From: Paraspadella gotoi | Taxonomy: Eukaryota; Chaetognatha | DNA: 64,000 bases | Direction: 5' to 3' | Assembly (NCBI GenBank): GCA_051294375.1 | Contig: CM119268.1 | Coordinates: forward strand, 20,316,531-20,380,530 | Part shown: piece by piece, positions 50,601 to 64,000 of the stretch | How positions within the stretch are numbered: position 1 is the stretch's first letter | Layout: the number at the start of each line of letters is the position of its first letter | Made by a program: the position numbers and the translations under genes | Notes under the pieces: generated by a model | Seen by the model: only the letters and a program-made list of their open reading frames with translations | What the model was told of the DNA's origin: nothing | Database searches by the model: none

Positions 50601-53600
50601 TCTCTGGAAGGGTCTTAGGTAAGGTATACTTCATAAATGAGTAGCTGACATAAGTAAAATGACCAATCAAATAATTGATGAAATTAATTTTTTTAGATAT
50701 ATCATTAAGTACAAATTTAAGTCCGAACCCTGTATTTATGGAAAAATTTGGTTAATCTATGGCTATCCGTTATGAAACTAATTTTTTAAATATAATTACT
50801 CTGTTTTAATTACTAAATACTCAAACAGAATGTGAAAGCAAAAAAAATTTGAATATTTTTAAAACCTCTTATGTTTATTGTTTAAGGTGTATTCATAATT
50901 TTTTTAAAAAACATAAATATAATGCTCATAAATTAAGGCGAAAAAAGTATCTTTGGTTTTTGGCAGATTTTCAAGAAATGGTTTTTGGAAGCGATTTAAA
51001 TGACAATTTTTTTAAATTTTATAATAAAGGAATCTAATAAGCTTTATTTAGGCAATGTTTTTATTATGTCCTCTTTTTTTTTTTGCACAGGTCTGTATAT
51101 TACATTTATGAAATTGCTACAATCAATATGAAAAATATATATTCATTTAATAAATAAATTAATTTAATCTTGCCCTGATTTTGGACACACTGCTGGTTTA
51201 TGGCCTGCATCACTTCTAAAAGATTATAACATATCAGAACCTTATTTATTCACTTCTACAGTACCTGGCTTGCTTATTAATTAAGTGTAATAATATTTTA
51301 AAAAATGTTTTATTTGTAAAATATTATTCCTTTTGTCCTTTCTTACGTCTTAATCTCCAGTTGCAAGAAGACTCGGCCTTCGATCATTCTTCTTCCGCCG
51401 ACGAATCTCCCCGCCCGACACCCGCCCCCTCCCATACTCCATCCTCGCTCGACAAGCGGGCGACAGCGGCGAATCCCTCCGCCGTTCCCTCGCAGGTCGT
51501 TTTTGTCAACCACGCCTTTCAACACGACAACAGTAAGTAGCAGAGTATGATTGAATGATTGGTATATTCGATTTTTGTTTGATTTGATTGATTGACTGAT
51601 CAAATCGATTGATTGATTTAACTACAGAAAACTTCATTTTGTTACCAGAACACGCCCCGAGAAAACTCATACCAAATTTATTGAAATTTGATATGAACGA
51701 TCCCTATGTTAATACAAATAGAACTATCGAGGCGAATTTCAATATTTGACCCCTGAGCTGAGATATGGGGCCCCGGAGGGGTCACCCATAGGGGCAAAAA
51801 ATGGTCAAAAATTTTTATCGTCGCAATTGCTAAGCGTTTGCGACGATATTGTAACGCTTTTGCGCAGAAGTGGCGTCGTCGTCGTCGTTGTTGTTGTCAG
51901 CGTTCCAAATTATAGATCGCCTTTTTTATGATTAAATTTGGGTGTATGAAGCTGAAAATTTATATACAGCTTTTCATCTTCGATGTGCTTAAAATTGAGT
52001 CTGGACAGTTTTTAAATATGTTTTGTTTACGTTTTATTTTCAAAACTAACAAATTTTCTCTCTTTTATTTTCATATTTCTTTCTCTCTTCTTTTCTCTTT
52101 AATTACATGTTCCTCTCCCTCTCTCTTTTCCCTAGTCACTGATTCATAATCATAGGGGAAAAAAACGAGTCTGCAGCTGGCTCTGCAGGGGCTTATTCTT
52201 TTTCTCTCTTTTCTCTTGCTGCTTCTGCTGCTGCCTTTTGATTTCTTTTTTTTTCTGGGTGTCTTGCTGCCGCTGAAAAATGATTTGGCTGTTTCTTTTT
52301 CTTTCTCTCTCTCCTGAAATTAATTTTTTCCTCTCTAAAAACTTTTTATTATCGCCATTTATTCAAAATTTACATCCAGATTTCGTGGATTTTTTTCGTG
52401 GATTTTTTTTTTTTTTTAAATTTTCTTTATTTTTCTCAAATTTGATTGTTTGGTATATCAAAATTTGTCGTCAATCCAGATTTTCTTATGCAATTGTCAC
52501 GATCCTATTGCTTTTAAGATTTTTTTCAATTGTTGCACAGACGTTTACTCTTCCTCAAAAACGTATTTATTACCACCAAAATATTAGTTTACCTTAATTT
52601 CAGCTTCATGAACATCAGCTGTTCAAGTCAGATTTTGAATAATTTGGGAAAATTGGAAGTAAAACGATGAACCATGCATCTTCAAACCATGCTTATTGCT
52701 TAATTTTTGAAAATTTATTAATTTTAGTTCTAAATTTGTTTATATGTTTAAAACTACCAAAAAATTTTTAAAAAATGAAAAAATGAAATAGTATGGTGGA
52801 CTAAAATCCACCAACCGTTCATCAGCGGCCATTGGTGCCGGAGGCAAGTCATTCGCCTCCCAACCCAAAGGTCCGGGTTCTAGCCCGGTGTCGTCTGGCA
52901 GTTAAGAGGGACGGGGCGCTTAACCCGCCTGTAACATGGTGTTACACGCCTGATCCGAAGCTCAGGGACTGCTTATATTGAACGGTTCTGTCATTAACAC
53001 TTATCAATAATTACTGTCTCTTCATTGGTGAGCCCGACTTCCGAACACAACAGCAACAACAACACTTTCAGGCGACATGCCTCAACCTGGCGATGCACTT
53101 TCCGCCCACAACACATCAGGCAACATGCCTCAACTTGGTGACGAACTTTCCACCAACAACAATTCACTGAAGAGACGCAACAGACTTCTCCTACGGGAGG
53201 GGGGATGTATGGTGGACTAAAATCCACCAACGCGTTCATCTATCAGCGGCCATTGGTGCCGGAGGCAAGTCATTCGCCTCCCACCCAAAGGTCCGGAGTT
53301 CTAGCCCGGTGGTCGTCTGGCAGTTAAGAGGGACGGGGCGCTTAACCCGCCTGTAACATGGTGTTACAGCCTGATCCGAAGCTCAGGGACTGCTTATATG
53401 AACGGTTCTGTCATTGACACTTATCAATAATTACTGTCTCTTCAATAGATTAACTTAAAAAGAAAAATATTACGTAAAGATTTGTGCAAATGTTTGATGT
53501 GTGGCATTTGATTTCGACTGATGACGATGTGAGCGATGCACCCCTTTTCCTTCCCCAGCATCCGCCCAGCTTTCCTCCACCCCCGCTCCTCGAGTGATAG

Positions 53601-54805
53601 TGACTCAACCCAACGGAGTCACCGCCACCCACCCCACGGCCACCATCGTCCAACCCCGGGCGTCGTCTCATGAACTCAGCCGCGCTCTCAAGGAAAAGGA
53701 CATCGTCTTCCTCCAAGTCTTCGCCGCGATGGTCTGCATCTGCTTTCCGTTTACGGGTAAAGGGAGGGAGTGTGTACGCTGTACGGGGAAGGTCAGGAGC
53801 GACGATTTTAAAATTTGAAAATAAATATACAAAATATCAAATAGTTACAGTAGTAAGTTAGCGATCCGCGCGAAAAATCTGAGACGGTTGACAAGGGGAA
53901 AAAAAAAGTCGCTCACTGCCCTTTTCCCTGCCTTCCCCCGCCTTCCTTCCACCTTTCCCCTGGCCCACTCTCAGGCGTGATCGCCATTCTTCATTCCGTC
54001 AACACCAGCAAGTATTACAAAGAAGGGAAGATGGACTTGGCGCTCAAGTTTGCGCAAAAAGCCGAAAGGTTCATCCTTTGCACCATAATTTTGGGCTTCA
54101 TGTTTCTCGTTCTTTTGATCGCCATCATTGAAGCGGCCGTCAACAAGAAAGACTTTAGCGATTGGTCGGCGCGCGGGACGACCGTGGGTTAGCGATGAAA
54201 GACCATATCCACGCATGCGCATCACGGGATGCCGTTTCGAAAAACAAAATTACATTCGACGCCCCCCTTTCGTCTTTGTATTTCGCTAAATACGTTGATA
54301 ACTTTAATTGTAACTGCCTGTCGTTATTTTATATTCTTTTTAACTTGGTATGTAATAAAAGGATGTTCGTAATTTTGAATTGTTTTTTTTTGTGAGAGTT
54401 GTTGGGGAGCCGTCTCAGATTTTTTTTTTTGTCAGAAGAGATAGCAGATGCTGAAAGTTATAACGTAATACCATTTAACTTATATTACTTATTATTCACT
54501 AAAATATAATAACCGAGAAATACCCCCCCCTTGCCCCCAACTCTCCCGTTCTCGTCTCCTCAAATCCTCCAGGCGTCATCGCCGTTGCGCATTCCTTCAG
54601 GTCCAAGCGCCTCTTCGACGCTGGCGAGATCCAAGAGGCCGTCAAGTTCGCCTCTAAGGCGGAGCGCTTCATCCTCTGCACCATCATCCTCAGCTTCCTC
54701 TTCCTCGTGATGCTCATCGCCGTCGTCGAAGCCTCCGTCAACCGAGAGGAGTTCGAATTCGAGGGATGGCGGGATTGGCCCGCGGGCGGCCACATGATGG
54801 GATGA
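47620..54805 (+). CDS. CD225/dispanin (IFITM-related) membrane protein with alternative last exons
   Basis: Shared exons 47620-47727, 51361-51532 and 53559-53756 are followed by either 53975-54192 (231 aa in total) or 54573-54805 (236 aa in total). Both last exons start in phase 1. The N-terminal half is acidic and then Pro/Ser/Thr-rich, without a signal peptide. The C-terminal CD225 domain has a first hydrophobic segment (DIVFLQVFAAMVCICFPFTG), a cytosolic loop ending in a KAERF motif, and a second membrane segment (ILCTIILGFMFLVLLIAII). This matches the dispanin two-segment layout, with cysteines near the first segment that could be palmitoylated. Family members act in membrane trafficking or fusion control; the role here is unknown. 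Introns one and two are packed with repeats. Confidence 0.85.
47875..48610. repeat. Large AT-rich palindrome (foldback/MITE-like)
   Basis: Arms of about 340 bp (47875-48225 and 48268-48610) are reverse complements, centred near 48246. The inner ends read GGGTATAGAGCCATA and TATGGCTCTATACCC; outer parts share 'ttctgatagagcataaaaag' and its complement. No open frame. It lies in intron one of the dispanin gene. Confidence 0.85.
48860..49300. repeat. Related AT-rich palindrome carrying a nested hairpin
   Basis: Arms related to the 47875 family ('aaaagttaatataagaaaat' and its partner near 49235) are interrupted at about 49128-49208. The insert is a perfect-looking hairpin built on 'ttgccaatacaacgattttt' and its complement. 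The ATCGTTGT end is shared with the hammerhead-like hairpin elements. Confidence 0.6.
49301..51106. other. Intronic AT-rich stretch
   Basis: Intron one of the dispanin gene. No recognisable exon or repeat family, apart from scattered homopolymers. Confidence 0.5.
51107..51340 (+). repeat. Single copy of the 42851-type element
   Basis: Starts 'tttatgaaattgctacaatc' and continues with 'gattttggacacactgctgg' and 'gtacctggcttgc', matching the unit at 42851-43174 with substitutions. Confidence 0.6.
51625..52790 (+). repeat. R2 copy split by an R1 copy (R1 copy 4 at 51818-52530)
   Basis: The R2 left part (accagaacacgccccgag, actatcgaggcgaatttc) ends near 51815 and its right part (gcacagacgtttactctt) resumes at 52533. 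An R1 copy lies exactly between them, so R1 inserted into an existing R2. Confidence 0.7.
52792..53443 (+). mobile_element. Complete miniature LTR retrotransposon TRIM-1
   Basis: 5' LTR 52792-53023 (232 bp) and 3' LTR 53208-53443 (236 bp) are highly similar. The element is flanked by a perfect 5-bp duplication AATAG (52787-52791 and 53444-53448). The primer-binding site TGGTGAGCCCGAC is at 53026-53038 and the polypurine tract GGGAGGGGGGA at about 53195-53205. The internal region is only 184 bp and non-coding, with two diverged tandem copies of 'caggcaacatgcctcaac'. Each LTR holds a tRNA-like block (hairpin GGAGGC/GCCTCC followed by the box-B-like GGTTCTAGCCC; 3' LTR variant AGTTCTAGCCC). Mobilisation would need proteins from an autonomous gypsy-type relative. 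It lies in intron two of the dispanin gene. Confidence 0.9.
53975..54192 (+). other. Alternative last exon A of the dispanin gene
   Basis: Acceptor CACTCTCAG|GC, phase 1. Encodes the second half of CD225 (VIAILHSVNTSKYYKEGKMD), the second membrane segment and the tail NKKDFSDWSARGTTVG, then TAG. It is followed by its own AATAAA at 54354. Confidence 0.85.
54354..54359 (+). terminator. Polyadenylation signal after alternative exon A
   Basis: AATAAA in GTAATAAAAGG, about 160 bp after the exon A stop and upstream of exon B. It supports use of exon A as a true last exon. Confidence 0.5.
54573..54805 (+). other. Alternative last exon B of the dispanin gene
   Basis: Acceptor AATCCTCCAG|GC, also phase 1. 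It encodes the same part of the domain as exon A (VIAVAHSFRSKRLFDAGEIQ), with 12 identical residues KAERFILCTIIL. The tail differs (NREEFEFEGWRDWPAGGHMMG), then TGA. It is a tandem exon duplicate, so transcripts must choose one. Confidence 0.85.
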
Positions 54806-55089
54806 AAAAGGGGTTGTTGATGTGCTGGGGGGGGGGTAAAGAAACTGTCGCCTCCGGAACAAATCAAGTTTTTATTTAAAATTTTAAAACAAAAAAATGA
54901 CAAAAACAACAAAAGTTGATATGCGATTGGAATTCTGTAGCGTACTTGACAATTTAGCTGAATTTACACGGCTTGGGCGAAAACGTTATTTTTGGAATTA
55001 CAGTTTTGTCGATCATATTTGTTCACCATTTTACATATGTATTTTTACACCAAAAATAAACAATGCTTTTAAATTTGAAACTAATTTGA

Positions 55090-57262
55090 CTAAAAAGGCG
55101 CAAATGGGAGATTTTTCGTGGGTTGGAGCCAATTGTCTTCGTCCCAAATCGTGTCGTCTTGCTCCACCACGTGAAAAGTGTAAATGTTCCGTGATCGAGT
55201 CTCTGATCTGCAAAAGAAAGGGGCAGAAAAGTTAATCCGTTTAATCAAATCAAGCGGGTTTGTGCGACTGTGTGTGTTCGCCGAGCCTTCGATTTTAACC
55301 GACTATGTATCTCGTTCAAGCGGCATCTTTTCTAAAGACTTCTTTGAAGCGAAACTTAACTAACGCTTAATGTAGTCTCAGTATGATATGAACTCTTTCT
55401 AGTAATCTAGTTATATGTAATTTGGTTTTTTTGGTGGGTGATTGAAGGAGTGTCCGCGATTTTCGACTAACGATTGCCTACATTCATTCACTTAAAAAAG
55501 CTATAAGTAAAATCTTTGAAAAAACTAAAACTTGTTGGCTTTCGGGACATCCGCGACTGAGTCATTGATTATTGAGCAAAATGAAGAATAGTGAAGAGGT
55601 TAGTTTTCGAAAAGTTGAATAAATGACTCAAAACTCTCGAAAATTGAAACGGGCTCGAACGAAAACTGTTTTTATTTTTCGGCCATGTTGAAATGAAGAA
55701 ATAAAAGGATTTGAAACGTGCGCCCGCATCGAATGATTCCCCGCCGACGCTTCCGAACGGTTCTTTCTGTTTATGCTCATCTCGTTGATTCGTTCTCTTG
55801 GAAATGCTTGAGATTAAACGCCGATTCATCAACCACCTGTTGGGTTCGCTCTTGTGGACAACGAGGCCGTGGATGACGATGGCGTCTCCCGCTTTGACCG
55901 GGACCGGAACAAAGTCTTCGTCAAAGTATTCCGGATGCGGACCCGTCGACTTGGTCATGCATCCTGCGGTGGAGATTGCAAGGGAAGTTCAGAAAATTGT
56001 AAAAACAAAAAAAAATATTTTCTTTTTTCGAAGTAAATTATGAAATTGCTTCACCAACGTGCACACTTTTTAGCTTTGGATCAAACATCGTGAATTAGAC
56101 TAAGACTAGTACTCGGGAATTGAATTGTCACCTATCTCATGAAGCTAAGCTCACCCTCTTTCTCCACGTCCTCCGGTCGAACTTTGACGAATCTCACTGG
56201 AACGTCTCCCTTCGCTTCGATGAGCTTGTGACTTCCGGGATAGAACCACAAGCAAGAGTTTTCAAGGTCGGCATCCTCAAGGGCAATCCAGATGCCTGAG
56301 AGAGTAAGAAGAAAATTATTTTCAATTTTAACAATGTTTTTCAACAATTGAACTACTGGTACATTCCATGCAAAAACTACATTTCTTAAGGCTAACCTAA
56401 GACCCTTCCCATGGGTCGCGTGTAGAGGTAAGTCGAGTCGATATGCTGCCCAACCGCTCCACCAATCTTGGCTTGCTTGAAAATGATCATGCTCTGGCAG
56501 ACGGCCGGGCGTCGCATGCCGAGTCGATCCACGACCGACTTGATTCGATCGTCGAAGGTGAACCTGTTGAACGTCGTCACATTTCAGACCAATAGGGCAG
56601 AAATCACTGCAAGGAGCTCGAAGAAAAGATCACGACGTCTTTACTTTTTGAAAGTGGGTTCGAGTGCATGGAGTGCATGTCCGATCTTGTTGAGAGACTT
56701 GAACTTGTCCATGCCTTTCTTGAGCCGGCCGTCGTCGTCGGCTGCTTCAATCTCGTAAAAGTAGCGGATTTTGTCTCCGCTTGTGAGAAAGTATTCGTTC
56801 CTGTCTGAAGACGAGTGTAACTGGAGAATATATTGGATCTCAGATGCCTTATATTACTTATTACTTATATTACTTCAAAGCGTCCTTTGAATTTGTTCAC
56901 TCATTTAATGTTGACTCGATGGCTAAATTTTATTTTTATTATTTGTGAAGTAATTTTTGATTGTTGGAGATTCTCCAGATTAGTGAGTGGTTAGAAGGTA
57001 ATGGGGATACGTGGTAGTTTGATTTAGGAGATGGTTACAGTTTTAAGCGAAACGTCGAGTCCATAACTCCCATTTATTAAATGATTTAACCTATCTGCTC
57101 TCCCAGAGTCTTGAAGACGGGCGCCCGTTCCACTTCTGGATTGAGGGTTTCCACGAGGCCGTGGCAAGCCGTCTTCATCTCGACCACCTCCGCCGACGTG
57201 AAGAGGTCTCTCAGGACGAGGAATCCGTCTCGATGAAAGGCCTCTGCTTCGACGTCGCTCAT
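55090..57262 (-). CDS. PHYHD1: Phytanoyl-CoA dioxygenase domain-containing protein 1 (PHYHD1-like), complete
   Basis: Six minus-strand exons: 57262-57091, 56804-56645, 56563-56397, 56295-56155, 55963-55837 and 55207-55090. Phases are consistent (1,2,1,1,2) and the product is 294 residues, close to the usual ~291. It is a cytosolic Fe(II)/2-oxoglutarate-dependent oxygenase; the physiological substrate of this family is unsettled. Signatures are FHRDGFLVLRDLF at the start, YFLTSGDKIRYFYE, and CQSMIIFKQAKIGGAVGQHID with the Fe-binding His (codon 56443-56445) and Asp (56437-56439). ENSCLWFYPGSH, HGLVVHKSEPNR with the distal His at 55854-55856, SRNIYTFHVVEQ with the oxoglutarate Arg, and the end WLQPTKNLPFAPF follow. 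All key residues are present. It converges on the dispanin gene with 284 bp between stop codons. Confidence 0.95.
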
Positions 57263-57409
57263 GGTGCCGGGTGAGAGAAAACCTGTTCAATTCTGGAAGA
57301 AAATAATATAAAACGATAAGACTGATAAGTGAGTTCGACTTAAGACCAAAATTGTTTGGGATAAATTATACTTTGGCATATTTTGAAAAATCATTTAAAA
57401 ATATTTTTT
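57263..57409 (-). promoter_or_regulatory. Region upstream of the PHYHD1-like start codon
   Basis: Short AT-rich sequence between the ATG and the R1 repeat, with no obvious TATA box. The promoter must lie here or inside or beyond the repeat. Confidence 0.3.
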
Positions 57410-58165
57410 ATCGCTTTGCGTTTGCGACGATTTTGCTGTGGTTTTGCACATAAGTGGCGTCGTCGTTGTCGTCGGCGGCGTTCCAAATTATACTATAATT
57501 TATAGATCGCCTTTTTATGATTAAATTTGGGTGTATGAAGCTGAAAATTTATATACAGCTTCTCATCATTGATGTGCTTAAAATTGAGTCTGGACAGTTA
57601 TTAAATATGTTTTGTTTACGTTCATCAAAACAAACAAATTTTCTCTTTTATTTTTATATTTCTTTCTCTCTCTCTCTCTTCTCTTTTAATTACATCTCTC
57701 TCCCTCTCTCTTTTCTCGAGTTACTGATTCATAGGGAAAAAAACGAGTCTGCAACTGGCTCTGCAAGGGCTTATTCTTTTTCTCTCTTTTCTCTTGCTGC
57801 TTCTGCCTTTTGATTTTTTCTTTTTTTTCTCTCTCTCTCTCTGCGTTTTTATTAAAAAAAATTGAAATAGGATTGAACTCGTAAAATTAGGCATCGCATT
57901 CGTCATGTTATCATTTTGCTATCGCAACATCAGGTTTTTATTTTTTTATTTTTTTTTCTCAGGGGCTGCGTCTGCTGATTAATTTAATTTTTGACAATGA
58001 AAATTTTTTTTTTTAGAAACTAACTTTAATTTATAAATATAATTTTTCTTTCTGTTTATAAATTAATTTCTTTTTTCAAATTTTCTTTTTTTTAGTATCA
58101 AAATTTGTCGTCATTCCAGATTTTTCTTATGCGATTGCGACGATCCTTATGCTTTTAAGATTTTT
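57410..58165 (+). repeat. Dispersed repeat family R1, copy 5
   Basis: Same ordered motifs as the other copies ('gatcgcctttttatgatt', TGCAACTGGCTCTGCAAGGG, 'catcgcattcgtcatg', 'atcattttgctatcgcaaca'). It preserves the empty site for the insertions seen in copy 3. Confidence 0.75.
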
Positions 58166-59370
58166 ATATATAGAAAAAACATGTTTTATATAACCTATTC
58201 AGAGATGACGATTTCAATCACCAATTTTTTTTATGGCTGCCTACACTACGCCACGCTAATTTTTGTCGTGTCGTAAACACACTTGGAAAAGAAGGGAAAG
58301 GAAAAACAATATTTTTATGTTATAAAAGTTACAAAATTATTTGTTTCACTATCTTTATTTTTTATTTTTTAGATTTAAAATTATCATTTATGATTTTATT
58401 TATTTATTAAAATATTTTTATGTTAAATATTTAAATATATTATTATTTATCTGTTTGGGATGGGGAGGTTAGTGTTGTCTTCTGGAAATAGAGGGATAAT
58501 TTTTTGGGGGATTAAGGTTATATTTGTGGGATTTGATCCCGGTTATCCCACATATTGTATGATTATTTTTACTATAAGGATAAGACTATGTAGTAGAATT
58601 GTATGTTCTGATAGGGATACATAATGGGGAAAGTTTTATAGGGGCACCTTTATATTTAGAATATAATTTTAAAGTATATGTTAAATTATTTTTTTTCTTA
58701 AAATTTTTTTATATATATTTTATATCGTTTTTTAAGTAAAATAAAAAGGTCATCAGTTGGGAACCTCTACCCTTCATGGATCTCGCTCTTTAATCCCAAT
58801 ATCCAGGTATTGGCGAGCCATCACCAAATGGTGATCCTTACATACTATATTTTGAATATTTTATGAAAGGGCGGGAATTGAATAAGTCAACTGTATCTTA
58901 TTATATTTTTTAAACGTTAGCAATTGGGTTAAGGTTAGGGATTAAGGGTGGTTAGGGATTTGTAATAAAAAAATTGTTTACCCTTACCAGTATCTTTTTT
59001 TTATTTTTGCGTAGCGAGATTTCTATGTCGCTCTTAAAAAAAACCTACCGCAAAATCCCAGTCGGCGAATGTAAAAATAAGCCATTTTATTTTTTAATGG
59101 ATGGTTAATTTTTATATTGGTTGTACCAATTTTCATAAATCAACTGCAATGTCTCCAAATCGAATTCCGAAAAGGCTAGCACTTTCCTAAAGGAGTGTCA
59201 ACCGAAAAAACGAGCAACCAGTTAAGTTCGTACCAAAAAATATTAAAAACAAAAAAGTAAAATATTAAATCAAAGTCGGCCTCTTAAAAAGATGCTCTTT
59301 CTTTCCTATTTTAAAGAGGAAGCGAATCTGGTTTCTTTCACCTCCGGCGATTATTATTCAAACTGAATTG
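58166..59370. other. Intergenic stretch, no gene seen
   Basis: AT-rich. Shares 'ggttagtgttgtctt' with 11526 and a piece with 10560. Contains an inverted fragment of the 42851-type element at about 59095-59140. No coding signal. Confidence 0.5.
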
Positions 59371-59410
59371 AACTTTGGAGTTCAAACTTCAAAGATCGAC
59401 TCCTCCTTCG

Positions 59411-59752
59411 ATGCTCATTTATTCATTTCCACGTTTTTCTTTTTCTCTTCGCTTCCTCTTTTTCCCGTCGCGAGCGCCACCGTCGGCGAAGTCACCTTTC
59501 GAAAAAAAGAACGCTCCGCGACGCGCCCCTTTTCCTCGGCACGATCTGTTGTCCACGACTAAACGGCCCTCGCCAAGTCACGCGGCGTCGATTCCCCACG
59601 ACGGGGGCGCCGATTCACCGACGACGGACTGGGGCGTGCCTCTCTGGCGTCATCGCCTTCGTCGCCCCGCATCGTCCGCGTTTTTTCTCTTCCTTTTCGT
59701 TACAAATCCGATGACATTCCTTCCCCGTGAATTGAATCGGCGGCGGCGGCAG
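59411..59752 (+). other. Candidate coding exon upstream of ARF6
   Basis: From an ATG the frame is open for 114 codons to a possible donor (CGGCAG|GTTTCT), with C/G-biased third positions from about 59475. The product would be Arg/Pro/Ser-rich (SRAPPSAKSPFEKKNAPR, IPHDGGADSPTTDWGVPLW) with one hydrophobic stretch (SSAFFLFLFVT). No homology recognised. It may instead be GC-rich promoter or 5' UTR sequence of the ARF6 locus. Confidence 0.3.
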
Positions 59753-60107
59753 GTTTCTTTTTCGAAACCATCGATTCTGAGTCAGAGGCCGGAATCGAGT
59801 TGTTGTGATGATTTCGGTGGAAAGAAAAATCAAATATATGTGGGTTTCGTGGCTCTCGTTTTTAATTTCCTCTGTTTTTTTGTTGTATCTTTACTTGTAT
59901 TTTTAATTTGTGAAAATTGTGATCGATCAACTCGTGCCATTTTGTACTCGGCAAGAGTTTTGAGTGTCGTCGTTTATTTAACATTTTTTTTCGTGATTGT
60001 GAAAATTTTTTTTTTTTCACTCCGTGATTCCCTTGATTTACTCAGATAATCAAACCCCGAAGAATGTCGCCGTTGAGTCGCGGCGGTGGATGAAGGGACG
60101 GACGACG

Positions 60108-60114
60108 TATAAAA
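60108..60114 (+). promoter_or_regulatory. TATA box, probable ARF6 promoter
   Basis: GACGTATAAAACTC within a GC-rich, CGTCGTCG-containing block, about 660 bp upstream of the ARF6 start codon. Confidence 0.4.
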
Positions 60115-60339
60115 CTCTTTGCGTGTTGTCGTCGTCGTCGTCGCAGCGACAGATCTATCCGCGTCGGAACAGAAACGAGACTCCGTCGCCGCGGAGGAGA
60201 AAGGATAAGGGGGCGTGACGCTTCCCTGCGCCGGAAACGAAAGGGACGATTGACGACGACGACGCGTTTTGTCTCAACTTCTTTCAATCGGTAGTGTCCA
60301 TCTTTCTTGCCGCTCCCACCCGTCCTCACGAACTAGTGA

Positions 60340-63999
<3,660 letters not shown>

Positions 64000-64000
64000 G

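Noticed and set aside
54897-55235. 112-codon plus-strand frame
   Set aside because: Runs over the antisense of the last PHYHD1-like exon, which has clear protein homology on the minus strand.
55569-55836. Extension of PHYHD1-like exon five past 55837
   Set aside because: The open frame continues but loses the family C-terminus. The donor at 55836 joined to 55207 restores the expected SRNIYTFHVVEQ...WLQPTKNLPF ending.

Overview
The window looks like nuclear DNA from an invertebrate animal. Coding exons are GC-rich with mostly C or G at third positions. They sit in AT-rich, repeat-dense introns and spacers, and are joined by GT-AG introns (one clear GC-AG case). The recognisable proteins are animal-type: RtcB/HSPC117 of 505 aa, a SENP6/7-like SUMO protease, a CD225/dispanin membrane protein, a PHYHD1-like dioxygenase, ARF6 and Rap1. 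I cannot name the phylum from sequence alone.

Layout. 1-12.6 kb: no convincing gene, only low-complexity tracts, dispersed repeats, a 10-base assembly gap and one solo LTR. 12.67-17.67 kb (+): the last five exons of an unrecognised protein with a basic tail. 17.7-24.5 kb: repeat thicket with a large composite inverted repeat and two miniature LTR retrotransposons. 24.58-33.44 kb (+): a multi-exon C2H2 zinc-finger protein whose introns hold several mobile elements. 34.80-38.00 kb (+): complete nine-exon RtcB ligase gene. 38.5-46.03 kb (+): SENP6/7-like protease gene, with a possible N-terminal exon at 38.5 kb. 47.62-54.81 kb (+): CD225/dispanin gene with two homologous, phase-matched alternative last exons. 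55.09-57.26 kb (-): complete six-exon PHYHD1-like gene, convergent with the dispanin gene. 60.77-61.30 kb (+): intronless ARF6. 63.87 kb to the end (+): first coding exon of Rap1.

The genes do not form a pathway; they are independent housekeeping and regulatory loci. The most unusual content is mobile. At least four families of short LTR units (about 230-260 bp) occur here, three of them with very short internal regions (TRIM-like). Several carry a tRNA-like segment with a box-B-type motif inside the LTR, and two families have a primer-binding site resembling the complement of a tRNA-Trp 3' end. Other items of interest are hairpin elements with a hammerhead-ribozyme-like core, large AT-rich palindromes, and nested insertions whose target-site duplications can be read directly.
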